Positions 15,540 to 23,925 of a stretch of 36,599 bases of DNA are shown here, piece after piece. This DNA is from Actinomycetota bacterium (GTDB lineage: Bacteria; Actinomycetota; Acidimicrobiia; Acidimicrobiales; Ilumatobacteraceae). The notes beneath the pieces were generated by a model, which searched no databases, was not told the DNA's origin, and worked only from the letters and a program-made list of their open reading frames with translations. The translations under genes were made by a program, and so were the position numbers. Every line of letters starts with the position of its first letter. Positions within the stretch are counted from its first letter, which is position 1. The DNA is taken from contig RGCG01000013.1 in the NCBI GenBank assembly GCA_009919275.1, forward strand, positions 1 to 36,599, read 5' to 3'.

Positions 15540-17792
15540 GGGAGTGCGCATGATGTCACGGCCCGTTGCATTTCGAATCGCCGCCACGATGGCCGGCGTG
15601 ACCGATATGCACGGGGGCTCACCAACCCCCTTGGCCCCGAGCGGAGCCAGCGGTTCGTACTCTTCGATTGGAATCGCGACGACGTCGGGGGCGTCAAGTG
15701 CGGTCGGGAGGAGATAGTCGGTGAAACTCGGGTTGCGAACGATTCCGTCGTTGACCACGATTTCCTCCATCACCGCAAGACCGAGACCCTGAGCGATTCC
15801 GCCTTCGATTTGTCCGAGCAAAGCCAGCGGATTGAGAACCTGCCCGACATCTTGAGCGGTTGCGATCTGAACAACCTTGACCAGTCCCAGGTCGGTGTCG
15901 ACGTCGACGACCGCTCGGTGTGCGACGAAGGCGAATGCAACGTGACAGTTGCCTTGCCCGTTTTCGTCGAGTTCCTCGGTCGGCCGATGTCGATGCACGA
16001 ACGTTTGCTCGACACGCAAGCCGGCACTCGCCTCGGCAACGGTGACCCGGAGCGGACCCAGGGTGTCGACTATTTCGGTGCCTTCGATGGCAAGTTGCAG
16101 GGGATCGAGGTTGTGGATGTGCGCAACATGCTCGAAGAGACGCTCGCGCACGAGACGACAGGCGCCGTCAACCGCTCCGCCGCTCATCCATGTTTGCCGA
16201 GAGGCCGATGTCGAGCCCGCAGAGCCGATTTGGGTGTCGATCGTGTCGAGGATGACTGTGTCGACACCGAGTACGGTTCGCGCAATTTGCTGTGCAAGAA
16301 CCACGAAGCCCTGACCCACTTCTGCCGTTGCAAATTTGAGTGTCGCAACTCCGTCGGCAAGTGTGCACTTCGCCTCGGCCGAGTCGTCGAACCCTTCGGA
16401 ATACATGAGATTCTTGATGGACACGCCCCAGCCGACACCGCGACGAATGTGTGCAGGGTCGGAGGTTCGACCCGAGCCGCCGGGCAGCTCAAGAGATCCT
16501 GTCTGACGAACAGGCTCGGGTGGCAGGGGAATGGCCGCCGTTTCACGGATGCATCTGGCCACCGGGGCGACACTGTCAACGATCTGCCCGGTGAACAACT
16601 TGTCGCCTGTCTTCATTGCGTTCACAAGTCGGATCTCGACCGGTGACATTCCGAGAGCCTCGGCCAAGCGGTCCATTTGGCCCTCGTGAGCGAAACATGC
16701 CTGCACAACACCGAAGCCCCGCATCGCTCCGCACGGGGGATTGTTCGTGCGCGTTGCCCAGGCATCGAGGAGAGCGTTTTCGCAGGCATACGGACCCTGC
16801 AGGTGCGTGATGCCGTTGATCAACACTGCCGCCGATGTCGAGGCGTAGGCGCCGCCATCGAGTTTCATCCAACCCTCGATCTTCACCAGCTTTCCCGATC
16901 GGTCGGCATGGTGCCTGAGGTGAATGCGACCGGGATGCCGGTGGACGTGACCGAAAAAGGACTCTTCCCGGCTGTACTGCACCTTGACGGGTCGACCCGT
17001 CCGCAGGGCGAGAAGGCAGGTGTGCACCTGAAGTGAGATGTCTTCACGGGCACCGAAGGCTCCGCCGACTCCACCAAGAACGAGTCGAACCTTGTCCGGC
17101 GCCAATGCCAGGCAATCGGCGATCTGCTTGCGGTCTTCGTGAAGCCACTGGGTGGCAACCACAAGTTCGACTCCGGCACCACCCGGGTCGGGGTAGGCCA
17201 GAGCGGCCTCGAGTCCCAGGAAGGCCTGATCCTGCATGCCGATGTCGTACGTTCCCTCGACAACAACGTCACCTACGACGTCGGGGTTGCCCGACACGAT
17301 GCGCTGATGGCGAAACACGTTGCCATCGGAGTGAATGGGGGGCGTCGCGGGGTCGATCGCGACATCCATGTCGGAGAGAACGGGAAGTTCTTCGTAGACC
17401 ACCTTGATTGCAGCGATGGCGCGACGACATGTCTCGGGGTGATCCGCCGCAACGGCAGCAATTGGTTCGCCCATGTAGCGCACGACGTCCCGGGCAAAGA
17501 CCGGTTGGTCGGACGAGATGAGGCCGTATGTCGGTTTGCCGGGCACGTCGTCGGCGAAAATGATGGCTTCGACTCCGGCGATCTTCCAAGCTTCGGTGGG
17601 GTCGATCGAGACGATCCGGGCGTGGGGATGCGGTGAGCGCAACGTTGCACCCCACAGCATGTTCTCGGCTTGAAAGTCGGAGGAGAAAGCGAAATTACCT
17701 TGGGTCTTTGCAACCCCATCGGGTCGGAGCGCGGAGGTTCCGAGGATGTCGCGACCTTTCGATCGGGTCGTTGTCGGCGTAGCGTTTTTCAC
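15507..17792 (-). CDS. Molybdenum hydroxylase, large (molybdopterin) subunit, xanthine dehydrogenase-like
   Basis: This 761-residue catalytic subunit of the xanthine dehydrogenase/CO dehydrogenase family binds the Mo-pyranopterin cofactor and hydroxylates an N-heterocycle or aldehyde with water. It shows the start GRDILGTSALRPDGVAKTQG, DQAFLGLEAALAY, the cofactor loop GGVGGAFGARED (240-251), GAMRGFGVVQ, and near the C-terminus GAKGVGEPP with the catalytic glutamate at about 725. It resembles PucD/XdhB-type subunits rather than CoxL, as it lacks a CoxL-type active-site loop. GTG at 17792 overlaps the stop of the 2Fe-2S gene as GTGA; in-frame upstream sequence is antisense and not family-like. 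It is the last gene of a six-gene overlapping set. The substrate is unknown; purines are a reasonable guess. Confidence 0.93.
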   Translation of the reverse strand: MKNATPTTTRSKGRDILGTSALRPDGVAKTQGNFAFSSDFQAENMLWGATLRSPHPHARIVSIDPTEAWKIAGVEAIIFADDVPGKPTYGLISSDQPVFARDVVRYMGEPIAAVAADHPETCRRAIAAIKVVYEELPVLSDMDVAIDPATPPIHSDGNVFRHQRIVSGNPDVVGDVVVEGTYDIGMQDQAFLGLEAALAYPDPGGAGVELVVATQWLHEDRKQIADCLALAPDKVRLVLGGVGGAFGAREDISLQVHTCLLALRTGRPVKVQYSREESFFGHVHRHPGRIHLRHHADRSGKLVKIEGWMKLDGGAYASTSAAVLINGITHLQGPYACENALLDAWATRTNNPPCGAMRGFGVVQACFAHEGQMDRLAEALGMSPVEIRLVNAMKTGDKLFTGQIVDSVAPVARCIRETAAIPLPPEPVRQTGSLELPGGSGRTSDPAHIRRGVGWGVSIKNLMYSEGFDDSAEAKCTLADGVATLKFATAEVGQGFVVLAQQIARTVLGVDTVILDTIDTQIGSAGSTSASRQTWMSGGAVDGACRLVRERLFEHVAHIHNLDPLQLAIEGTEIVDTLGPLRVTVAEASAGLRVEQTFVHRHRPTEELDENGQGNCHVAFAFVAHRAVVDVDTDLGLVKVVQIATAQDVGQVLNPLALLGQIEGGIAQGLGLAVMEEIVVNDGIVRNPSFTDYLLPTALDAPDVVAIPIEEYEPLAPLGAKGVGEPPCISVTPAIVAAIRNATGRDIMRTPVRPQDICLPA

Positions 17793-18280
17793 GAACCTGC
17801 TCCCTTCCGTACCGCAACGACTGTTTCCACGGCGGCAAAGATTCGTCCGTAACCGGTGCATCGACAAATGTTGCCCGACAACGCCTCTTTGACTTCGATC
17901 ATCGATGGGTCGGGGTTGTGTTCGAGAAGATGATGCACCGCGACGATGAGCCCCGGTGTGCAGAACCCGCATTGCACCGCACCGTGGTCGACGAAAGCGC
18001 GCTGCACGTCCGAAGGTTCCCCGTTGGGCGCAAGACCCTCGACGGTCACGATGTTGCTTCCGACAGCCGATGCCGAGAGGACCAAACAGGAACACACTGC
18101 GTCGCCGTCGAGAAGCACCGTGCAACTACCGCACTCGCCCTGTTCGCAAGCACCCTTGCTGCCCATGAGGCCGAGCCTCTCGCGTAGTACGTAAAGCAGG
18201 CTCTCGCCGATCCATGAATCACGCACTTCTCGGTGCGAGCCGTTCACTGTGAGTTCGTAGAAGGAGGTGGTATCGGTCAT
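17789..18280 (-). CDS. Molybdenum hydroxylase, 2Fe-2S small subunit
   Basis: This 163-residue electron-transfer subunit carries two 2Fe-2S clusters between the Mo site and the FAD subunit. The plant-type cluster cysteines are C45, C50, C53 and C65 (CEQGECGSC...C). The second cluster uses C104, C107, C139 and C141 (CGFCTPG and CRCTGY). The start LTVNGSHREVRDSWIGESLLYVLRE.. is typical of CoxS/XdhC-type iron-sulfur subunits. It overlaps the upstream FAD gene (ATGA) and the downstream Mo gene (GTGA), giving the classical FAD-FeS-Mo gene order. All eight cysteines are present, so it should be functional. Confidence 0.96.
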   Translation of the reverse strand: MTDTTSFYELTVNGSHREVRDSWIGESLLYVLRERLGLMGSKGACEQGECGSCTVLLDGDAVCSCLVLSASAVGSNIVTVEGLAPNGEPSDVQRAFVDHGAVQCGFCTPGLIVAVHHLLEHNPDPSMIEVKEALSGNICRCTGYGRIFAAVETVVAVRKGAGS

Positions 18281-19119
18281 GTTGTGCTCCGGAGGTAGAG
18301 GCGTCGGGCCAAAACTTCGATTGCGTGGCGACGGTACGCGGCAGTCGAGCGATGGTCATCGATTGGTCGAGCGGCGGACGCCACCAACCGCGCGAACTCG
18401 GTGGCCAAGGCACCATCGGGTGGCAGTTGTTTCGAAGCGTCGACACGTCCTGCAAGCCAATCCTCGGCCTCGCGAGCCCGGATGATCGTCGGACCGACCG
18501 CGCCGAGTGCGACCCGCACGGAAGACGTGTTGCGGTCGTGGACGAAGCACACACTTGCAACGGATATGACCATGGCATTGCGAACGCCCACTTTGGCGTA
18601 ATCCTGGAAACCCGTCGTTGGGGCAACGGACACCGACTCGATGATCTCGTCCGTCGCGCGCGAGTTGCGCTTGACCCCCGTCATGAACTCGGCGAAAGGT
18701 ACTGTTCTCGTGCCGCGCGGCGATCGCAGGTTGATCGAGGCGTTGAGTGCCGAGAGGACGGGCAGCCCGTCACCGGCCGGCGAGCACGTACCGAGGTTTC
18801 CGCCAAGGGTGCCCGCGGCGCGAATCTGCGGGGAACCGACGGTGCGGGCGGCGGCAGCCAATGCCGGAAGCGCCTGGGCGAGAGGGCCCGTCTCCATCGA
18901 GGCGTACGGAACCCCGGCTCCGATGACGATGCCGTCTGGTCCAATTGAGTACTCGCGAAGACTTGGTATGCGTCGCAGTGCAATGACCGCTTCGGGTTTG
19001 GTGCGATTGAAGTTGACCTCGACCATCGTGTCGGTTCCACCCGAAAGTAGACGTGCCGTTGGATTGGCGACGAGCAATTGGACGGCCTCGTCGAGTGACG
19101 TCGGCACATGAACGGTCAT
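18277..19119 (-). CDS. Molybdenum hydroxylase, FAD-binding medium subunit
   Basis: This 280-residue subunit of the CoxM/XdhB type (FAD_binding_5 plus CO_deh_flav_C) passes electrons to the final acceptor. The flavin motifs are [15 protein letters not shown] (about 25-40) and [17 protein letters not shown] (about 100-117), replacing the usual AGGTDL and TIGGNIA..SPAAD; the C-terminal part has [17 protein letters not shown]. The ATG at 19119 overlaps the LLM gene's stop as ATGA; an in-frame TTG four codons earlier is a weaker choice. It is encoded between the LLM oxidoreductase and the 2Fe-2S subunit. Because the fused hydroxylase upstream has no FAD domain of its own, this subunit might serve both enzymes; that is an inference. 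Confidence 0.93.
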   Translation of the reverse strand: MTVHVPTSLDEAVQLLVANPTARLLSGGTDTMVEVNFNRTKPEAVIALRRIPSLREYSIGPDGIVIGAGVPYASMETGPLAQALPALAAAARTVGSPQIRAAGTLGGNLGTCSPAGDGLPVLSALNASINLRSPRGTRTVPFAEFMTGVKRNSRATDEIIESVSVAPTTGFQDYAKVGVRNAMVISVASVCFVHDRNTSSVRVALGAVGPTIIRAREAEDWLAGRVDASKQLPPDGALATEFARLVASAARPIDDHRSTAAYRRHAIEVLARRLYLRSTT

Positions 19120-20135
19120 TGCGGACTCCAACCACTGAATGCGTCGATCATCGCCTTCACGTCGCCGAGAGGGTAGAGAATCGGGCAGGTGCAGCCATTC
19201 CTCATGTAGTGGGCAACCTGCCGACGTGCGTCGTCTGGAGTGCCGCTCGCGGTGAGCATCTGCACGATCTCATCCGGCACCAGTTTGGAGGCTGCGACAA
19301 CTTGTTCGTGGGTCGCAGGCCACGTGAGAACCTCGCCGACCTTGTCAAGGAGACTCTGCGGCACCCCCGATGCCTTCATGATGTGGGGTTGTTGTCCGAG
19401 GTATTGAGTCACCATCAGGCGAGCCATGTCGAGAGCAGTCTGGCGGTCTTCGTGCACGCTGCAGACGACGAGTTGCGGTCGATCGATGTCGTCGATCGAC
19501 CTACCGGCCTTTGCGGCCCCCTTCTCCAATGCTTCGAGGGCGCGCTGGTTGTAATCAGGGGAAACGAGATAGTTGAGCACCGCGCCATCGGCGATCTCGC
19601 CCGTGAGTTCCATCATCTGCAGACCCGTGGCACCGATGTAGATGGGGACGTCTTTCGCGCGCCGTTCCTGATACACGTAATCGAGTTCGACGCCATCGAG
19701 ATGCACGAAATCGCCGTGAAACGTGACGGTCTCATTTGCCAACAGGCCGCGGACGGCCGTCACGATCTCTCGCATCGCTCGCAGCGGGCGCTCGCGAGAG
19801 ATGCCGACCTTCTGCGCCAACGGATCCCACCACGCACCGATTCCCAGGATGACGCGACCAGGGGCTAGGTCGTCGAGAGTCGAGAACGTCGCCGCCAGAC
19901 GGGCAGGGTTGCGGCTCCAGCAGTCGACGACACCGCTGCCGACCTTGATGCGCTCGGTGACCGAAGCGAAGGCAGCCATCGGAACGGTTGCTTCACGCAC
20001 GAGGCGACTCTCGGCCTGCCACACGGCTTCGAAACCCTTTTGTTCCGCGTACTTGACGAACTCCATGCCTTCGCGAATGCGATGCGCATCCTGCAGGTAC
20101 AGGGCGACAGGGGAGGAAGTGGTTGATGACGTCAT
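19116..20135 (-). CDS. LLM-class flavin-dependent oxidoreductase (probably F420-dependent)
   Basis: This 339-residue cytoplasmic protein has the luciferase-like TIM-barrel fold and looks like the F420-dependent methylene-tetrahydromethanopterin reductase (Mer) branch. Visible features are [60 protein letters not shown] and the phosphate-binding [21 protein letters not shown]. It would catalyse hydride transfer from reduced F420 (or FMN) to or from a substrate. It is linked on both sides by ATGA overlaps, to the SsnA-like gene and to the FAD subunit, which is strong evidence for a role in the same pathway. In the enterobacterial/clostridial xdhD-ssnA clusters the redox partner is YgfK, absent here; this protein may fill that place. 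The substrate is unproven. Confidence 0.9.
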   Translation of the reverse strand: MTSSTTSSPVALYLQDAHRIREGMEFVKYAEQKGFEAVWQAESRLVREATVPMAAFASVTERIKVGSGVVDCWSRNPARLAATFSTLDDLAPGRVILGIGAWWDPLAQKVGISRERPLRAMREIVTAVRGLLANETVTFHGDFVHLDGVELDYVYQERRAKDVPIYIGATGLQMMELTGEIADGAVLNYLVSPDYNQRALEALEKGAAKAGRSIDDIDRPQLVVCSVHEDRQTALDMARLMVTQYLGQQPHIMKASGVPQSLLDKVGEVLTWPATHEQVVAASKLVPDEIVQMLTASGTPDDARRQVAHYMRNGCTCPILYPLGDVKAMIDAFSGWSPQ

Positions 20136-21199
20136 GCTGCGAGCCTTTCATGGAGACGAACCGCCTGTTCGGCGGCCTTGCGTCGAATCTCTTCGAGATC
20201 GAAGGTGACCGGTTGTGCGTCCTTCACGATTTGCCGGCCCTCGATGACGACATCGAGCGGTCGGGTACCCGGAGTGAACGCGAGATGCCATGCGCTGTCC
20301 ATGTGGTCGTAGTTCCACGTCACCACGTCATTGCGTGCCTCGGGCACAAGGTCCCACCCGTTCGCCAGCCACGAGTAGGCAGTGTCCGGGGAGAAAGTAA
20401 GAACGTGATCGCGTCCGGCGACGAAAGCCAAGCGGAATTCTTCGGCCATGTCGGCTCCGATTCCGTCCGTGCCGAGAACGACGCGATTCCCGAATCGTGT
20501 CGGCTGCGCGTAGCCGACGTCGTTGTTCATGTTCGAACGGGGATTGTGAACGATCGTTCCCGGCAAGTCGCTGTCGAGGCCCACGCAATGGACAAGTAGC
20601 CAGTTTTCGTCGGCGAGGTGGGCGAGACGAGTCGCGGCTCCGGCGTCGTCGGGCCCTTCGGACACGTGCACATGCACGCCGACGCCGAATCGACGGGCAA
20701 GATCAGCGGCTGCGTCGAGGGTTTCGGAGGTGCAGGTGAACGTTGCGTGGAGGCCGACCATCGCCCGACGACCGCTCGCGAGGTAGCGCTCACACTCGGC
20801 CAATCCCCGCCGCGCACCGGCGGTCATCTTGTCGCTCTGCTTGACATCGGTAAGGACCCCGGCGTCGCTCCACCTGTCGGTCACGCCGTACGACGGGATG
20901 ACGCGAAGGCCGACGAGTGCACAGCCCGCCGCGATTGCGTCGAGCGAGCCTTCGATTGCCATGGGCGACTCGTGGTGGTCGATGATTGCGGTCGTACCCG
21001 AAAGCACCGCCTCGGCTGCACCGAGAGCCGCTGACCAATGGATGATCTCGAGGTCGAGTGCGGCATCGAGCCGCCACCAGATCTGTTGCAGCACCGAAAG
21101 AAAATCATGCGGGACCGCAGGTGGCGCCGGCATGCCCCGTGCAAGTGCGCTGTAGAGGTGATGGTGGGCGCACACGAACCCGCCGGTCGTTGCGCTCAT
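20132..21199 (-). CDS. SsnA-like amidohydrolase lacking the usual N-terminal segment
   Basis: This 355-residue metal-dependent hydrolase matches E. coli SsnA along most of its length: [13 protein letters not shown] (metal-binding histidines 12-14), [38 protein letters not shown] and [14 protein letters not shown], which contains the metal-ligand aspartate. SsnA proteins accompany XdhD and YgfK in purine-degradation clusters and are thought to act on a heterocyclic intermediate. Odd: it starts only about ten residues before the HxH motif, whereas SsnA has about 60 residues of beta-sandwich there. No in-frame start codon exists upstream, and the ATG overlaps the previous gene (ATGA), so the short form seems genuine. 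The barrel is complete. Confidence 0.88.
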   Translation of the reverse strand: MSATTGGFVCAHHHLYSALARGMPAPPAVPHDFLSVLQQIWWRLDAALDLEIIHWSAALGAAEAVLSGTTAIIDHHESPMAIEGSLDAIAAGCALVGLRVIPSYGVTDRWSDAGVLTDVKQSDKMTAGARRGLAECERYLASGRRAMVGLHATFTCTSETLDAAADLARRFGVGVHVHVSEGPDDAGAATRLAHLADENWLLVHCVGLDSDLPGTIVHNPRSNMNNDVGYAQPTRFGNRVVLGTDGIGADMAEEFRLAFVAGRDHVLTFSPDTAYSWLANGWDLVPEARNDVVTWNYDHMDSAWHLAFTPGTRPLDVVIEGRQIVKDAQPVTFDLEEIRRKAAEQAVRLHERLAA

Positions 21200-23793
21200 T
21201 CGGTTTCGTCTCCGTTGTCTCCACCCCGCTGCATCGGGAGTCGGTTGCGCCAGTTTCCATCGAATTCATGAAGGGCAGCGGCAACCGCACCGGCGGTGGG
21301 TACGAGGCCGATCTCCCCGACGCCTTTGATTCCGTAGGGCGAATTGGGCTGTGGGGACTCGACCAGGATGACCTCGATTGCAGGAACGTCCTTGGCGCGC
21401 AGGATGCCGAGCGAGCGCAGCGTCATGTTCGTTGGGAAACCCGACTCGGGGTCGGACGGAAAGTCCTCGGTGAGGGCATAGCCGAGACCCATGTGGACGC
21501 TGCCCTCGATCTGGCCTTCGCAGAGCGTGGGATTCACCGCACGCCCGACATCGTGGGCGGCGATGACGCGCTCGATTTTCCCGGTGCCCTTGTCGGCGAT
21601 GACCAACTGTGCGGCATATCCGAACGTCGAGTGAATGATCGGGTTCTCGACACCCGGCTCGCCGAGTTTCGTGGTCCAGTCAACGCGGTACTCGCCCATG
21701 TGGTCCACGTTCGTTGCGCACCCCGCGTCGCGAGCGGCAAGACACGCTGCGCGGACGGCGCCGGCACCCATCAGGGTTCCACGCGATCCAGTTGTCTGGC
21801 CGAGGCCGAGTTCGCGGGTCGTGTCGACAATCACCTTGACCCGGGAAGGATCAACGCCCAATTCCTCGACCGCCACCTGCAGGGCGACGGTGTTGATGCC
21901 CTGGCCCATCTCCGTCCAACCGTGACGAACCTCGATACTGCCGTCGTCATGGAAGCGGATGACTGCGCGTGTGACTTCCTTGAAGCCGTTGCCCAATCCT
22001 GAATTCTTCAGCCCGAGGCCGACGCCGACCGCTTTGCCTTCGGCGCGGGCTGCGTCGTAGTCGTCCTTCACGGCGTCGAGACACAACTCGGCACCCAGAC
22101 AGCCTTCATCCATGATTTGGCCGGGACCCCAGACTCGACCGGGCCGAATGACGTTGCGCTTTCGAATCTCCCATCCGCTGATGCCCACTTTTTGCGCCAG
22201 GCGGTCGAGGACGCCCTCCATCGCGAATTGGGCTTGATTCGCCCCGAATCCGCGGAAAGCCCCGCACACGGGGTTGTTCGTACGGGCCGCAATCGCTTCG
22301 ACGTCGATGTTCGGGACCTCATAGGGACCACTGGCGTGTCCGGCCATTCGTTCGAGAACTTTCATGCCGACACTGGCATAGGCACCGCTGTCGCCGATGG
22401 CGCGAACTCGCAGGGCGGTGAGCTTGCCGGAGGCGTCGCACCCGGCTTCGTAGGTCATCGAAATCGGATGACGCTTGGCGTGGATTCGAAGGCTTTCTTC
22501 GCGCGACAAAGTGCACTTCACCGGCTTGTCGAGCAGCCACGCAGCAAGAGCTGTGTGGGCCTGATTGCTCATGTCTTCTTTTCCGCCAAATGCTCCGCCG
22601 TTCGTGATCAGCTCGACGGTGACGCGGTCGTTGTCGGTCCCCAAGACCCGGGCAATGTCATTTCGGTCGTCCCAGATCCCCTGGCCACCCGAGTACACAT
22701 GCAGATGGCGTCGCCCGTCGCGCACAGAGGGGACCGCAACAGTCGACTCGGGTTCAAGAAAAGCGTGTTCGATTCGCTGGGTCTGGAATGTTTCCGTGAC
22801 GACGTGTGCAGAAGTGGTCAGGGCCCCGTCGATATCGCCACGCGAGTAGATGCTTTTCGACAGGACGTTGTTGTCGGTTCCCCACACCGCAATTTCGGGA
22901 TCCGTCAGCGCTGCAGCGGGGTCGGTGAGTGGACGAAGCGGGGAGTAGGTGACCTTCACGAGGGCTGCGGCCTCGCGGGCGGCGATTCGATCGGCAGCGA
23001 TCACAACGGCGAGAACGTCGCCGGCGTACGACGTGCGACCCCCGACGGGGATCATGATCGGCCAGTCCTTGTAGATGATTCCCACCCGTAGATCACCCGG
23101 AATATCGGCGGCTGTGTGCACCGCAACGACTCCCGGGTGGGCCAGCGCTGCGGAGACGTCGATATCGACGATGTCAGCCCGAGCGTGGTCGGTGAGGTGG
23201 AGAGCCGCGTGCAACATCCCCGGAAGACGAATGTCGTCGACATATCCACGGTCGCCGAGGGTCAACTCGTGAGCCTCGTACTTGATGCCCCGGCTTCCGA
23301 TTCCCCCGCACGCCTCGGGTGTCGGAATCTTGTCCTTGGCGACGGCATCGATGGCTTCGAGAACCTTCACGTAGCCGGTGCAGCGACAAAGATGCGCGCC
23401 GAGATGTCTTGCCATATCGGACGGTGCGAGTGCTGCACCTTTCTTGTCGATCTGTGCCTTCGCGCGTACGACGATTCCCGGAATGCAAAAGCCACATTGC
23501 AGTCCTCCGCAGGCCGCAAATGCAGAAGCGAACTTATTCCGCTCGTCGACGGTGAAACCTTCGAGCGTGGTGACGTGTGCGCCGGCGATCTTTGTGAGTG
23601 GCTGTTGGCAACTCACCACTGCCTTTCCGTCGATGAGCACGGTGCAACACCCGCATTGTCCCGACGGAGAGCATCCGTCCTTCGGCGAGGTGATATCGAG
23701 CTCGTCGCGCAAGGCGCTGAGAAGGTGGGGATGTCGGGGACTCACCTGCACGGAACGTCCGTTTACCGTGAAGGAAACAGATTCAGTACCCAT
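21196..23793 (-). CDS. Fused 2Fe-2S/molybdopterin hydroxylase, XdhD-like (selenium-dependent XDH family)
   Basis: This 865-residue protein joins the iron-sulfur and molybdopterin subunits in one chain, as in E. coli XdhD and the 'selenium-dependent xanthine dehydrogenase' family. Residues 1-155 hold both 2Fe-2S clusters (C41, C47, C50, C62; C100, C103, C136, C138). After a linker (about 155-180) come HAFLEPESTVAV, GGAFGGKEDMSNQAH, GAFRGFGANQ, EMGQGINTVAL and the ending GIKGVGEIGLVPTAGAVAAAL, where GVGEIGLVP is diagnostic of this branch. There is no FAD domain. No in-frame UGA occurs; selenium, if used, would be a labile ligand not visible in the sequence. ATG at 23793 is preferred to a GTG four codons upstream because of the G-rich sequence before it. 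It probably oxidises a purine or a similar ring. Confidence 0.93.
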   Translation of the reverse strand: MGTESVSFTVNGRSVQVSPRHPHLLSALRDELDITSPKDGCSPSGQCGCCTVLIDGKAVVSCQQPLTKIAGAHVTTLEGFTVDERNKFASAFAACGGLQCGFCIPGIVVRAKAQIDKKGAALAPSDMARHLGAHLCRCTGYVKVLEAIDAVAKDKIPTPEACGGIGSRGIKYEAHELTLGDRGYVDDIRLPGMLHAALHLTDHARADIVDIDVSAALAHPGVVAVHTAADIPGDLRVGIIYKDWPIMIPVGGRTSYAGDVLAVVIAADRIAAREAAALVKVTYSPLRPLTDPAAALTDPEIAVWGTDNNVLSKSIYSRGDIDGALTTSAHVVTETFQTQRIEHAFLEPESTVAVPSVRDGRRHLHVYSGGQGIWDDRNDIARVLGTDNDRVTVELITNGGAFGGKEDMSNQAHTALAAWLLDKPVKCTLSREESLRIHAKRHPISMTYEAGCDASGKLTALRVRAIGDSGAYASVGMKVLERMAGHASGPYEVPNIDVEAIAARTNNPVCGAFRGFGANQAQFAMEGVLDRLAQKVGISGWEIRKRNVIRPGRVWGPGQIMDEGCLGAELCLDAVKDDYDAARAEGKAVGVGLGLKNSGLGNGFKEVTRAVIRFHDDGSIEVRHGWTEMGQGINTVALQVAVEELGVDPSRVKVIVDTTRELGLGQTTGSRGTLMGAGAVRAACLAARDAGCATNVDHMGEYRVDWTTKLGEPGVENPIIHSTFGYAAQLVIADKGTGKIERVIAAHDVGRAVNPTLCEGQIEGSVHMGLGYALTEDFPSDPESGFPTNMTLRSLGILRAKDVPAIEVILVESPQPNSPYGIKGVGEIGLVPTAGAVAAALHEFDGNWRNRLPMQRGGDNGDETE

Positions 23794-23816
23794 GAACGCC
23801 CCCACTCCATCGAATT

Positions 23817-23840
23817 CCCGCTGCCGATTGCCCGCTGCCG
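23817..23840 (+). repeat. Two 10-bp direct repeats (CCCGCTGCCG) upstream of the XdhD-like gene
   Basis: CCCGCTGCCG occurs at 23817-23826 and 23831-23840, spaced by four bases (period 14). They lie 24-47 bases before the ATG in the 132-base intergenic region and could be part of the leader or a protein-binding site. This is an observation only. Confidence 0.5.
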
Positions 23841-23852
23841 GGACACCCGAGA

Positions 23853-23881
23853 ATTTTACATTTTGTCAAAGCGTCCTGACA
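23853..23881 (-). promoter_or_regulatory. AT-rich patch with TTGACA, TAAAAT and an inverted repeat TGTCA-N8-TGACA
   Basis: On the minus strand TTGACA (23864-23869) and TAAAAT (23853-23858) lie only five bases apart, so they cannot serve together as -35 and -10; either could belong to a promoter for the XdhD-like operon. TGTCA (23864-23868) and TGACA (23877-23881) form a 5-bp inverted repeat with an 8-base spacer, the shape of a small repressor operator. This is the only sizeable gap in the eight-gene minus-strand run. Confidence 0.35.
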
Positions 23882-23925
23882 GGGATTTTCGGTTCTTTTT
23901 GGAAGCCCTGAGGGTCGGCTCGGGC

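Noticed and set aside
13781-15697. A 638-codon open frame on the minus strand opposite the oxidase and APH-fold genes
   Set aside because: It is antisense to two genes with clear family motifs, shows no recognisable domain and is a typical GC-rich shadow frame.
21196-23793. Selenocysteine in the XdhD-like protein
   Set aside because: There is no in-frame TGA inside the gene; the family name refers to a labile selenium that cannot be seen in sequence.
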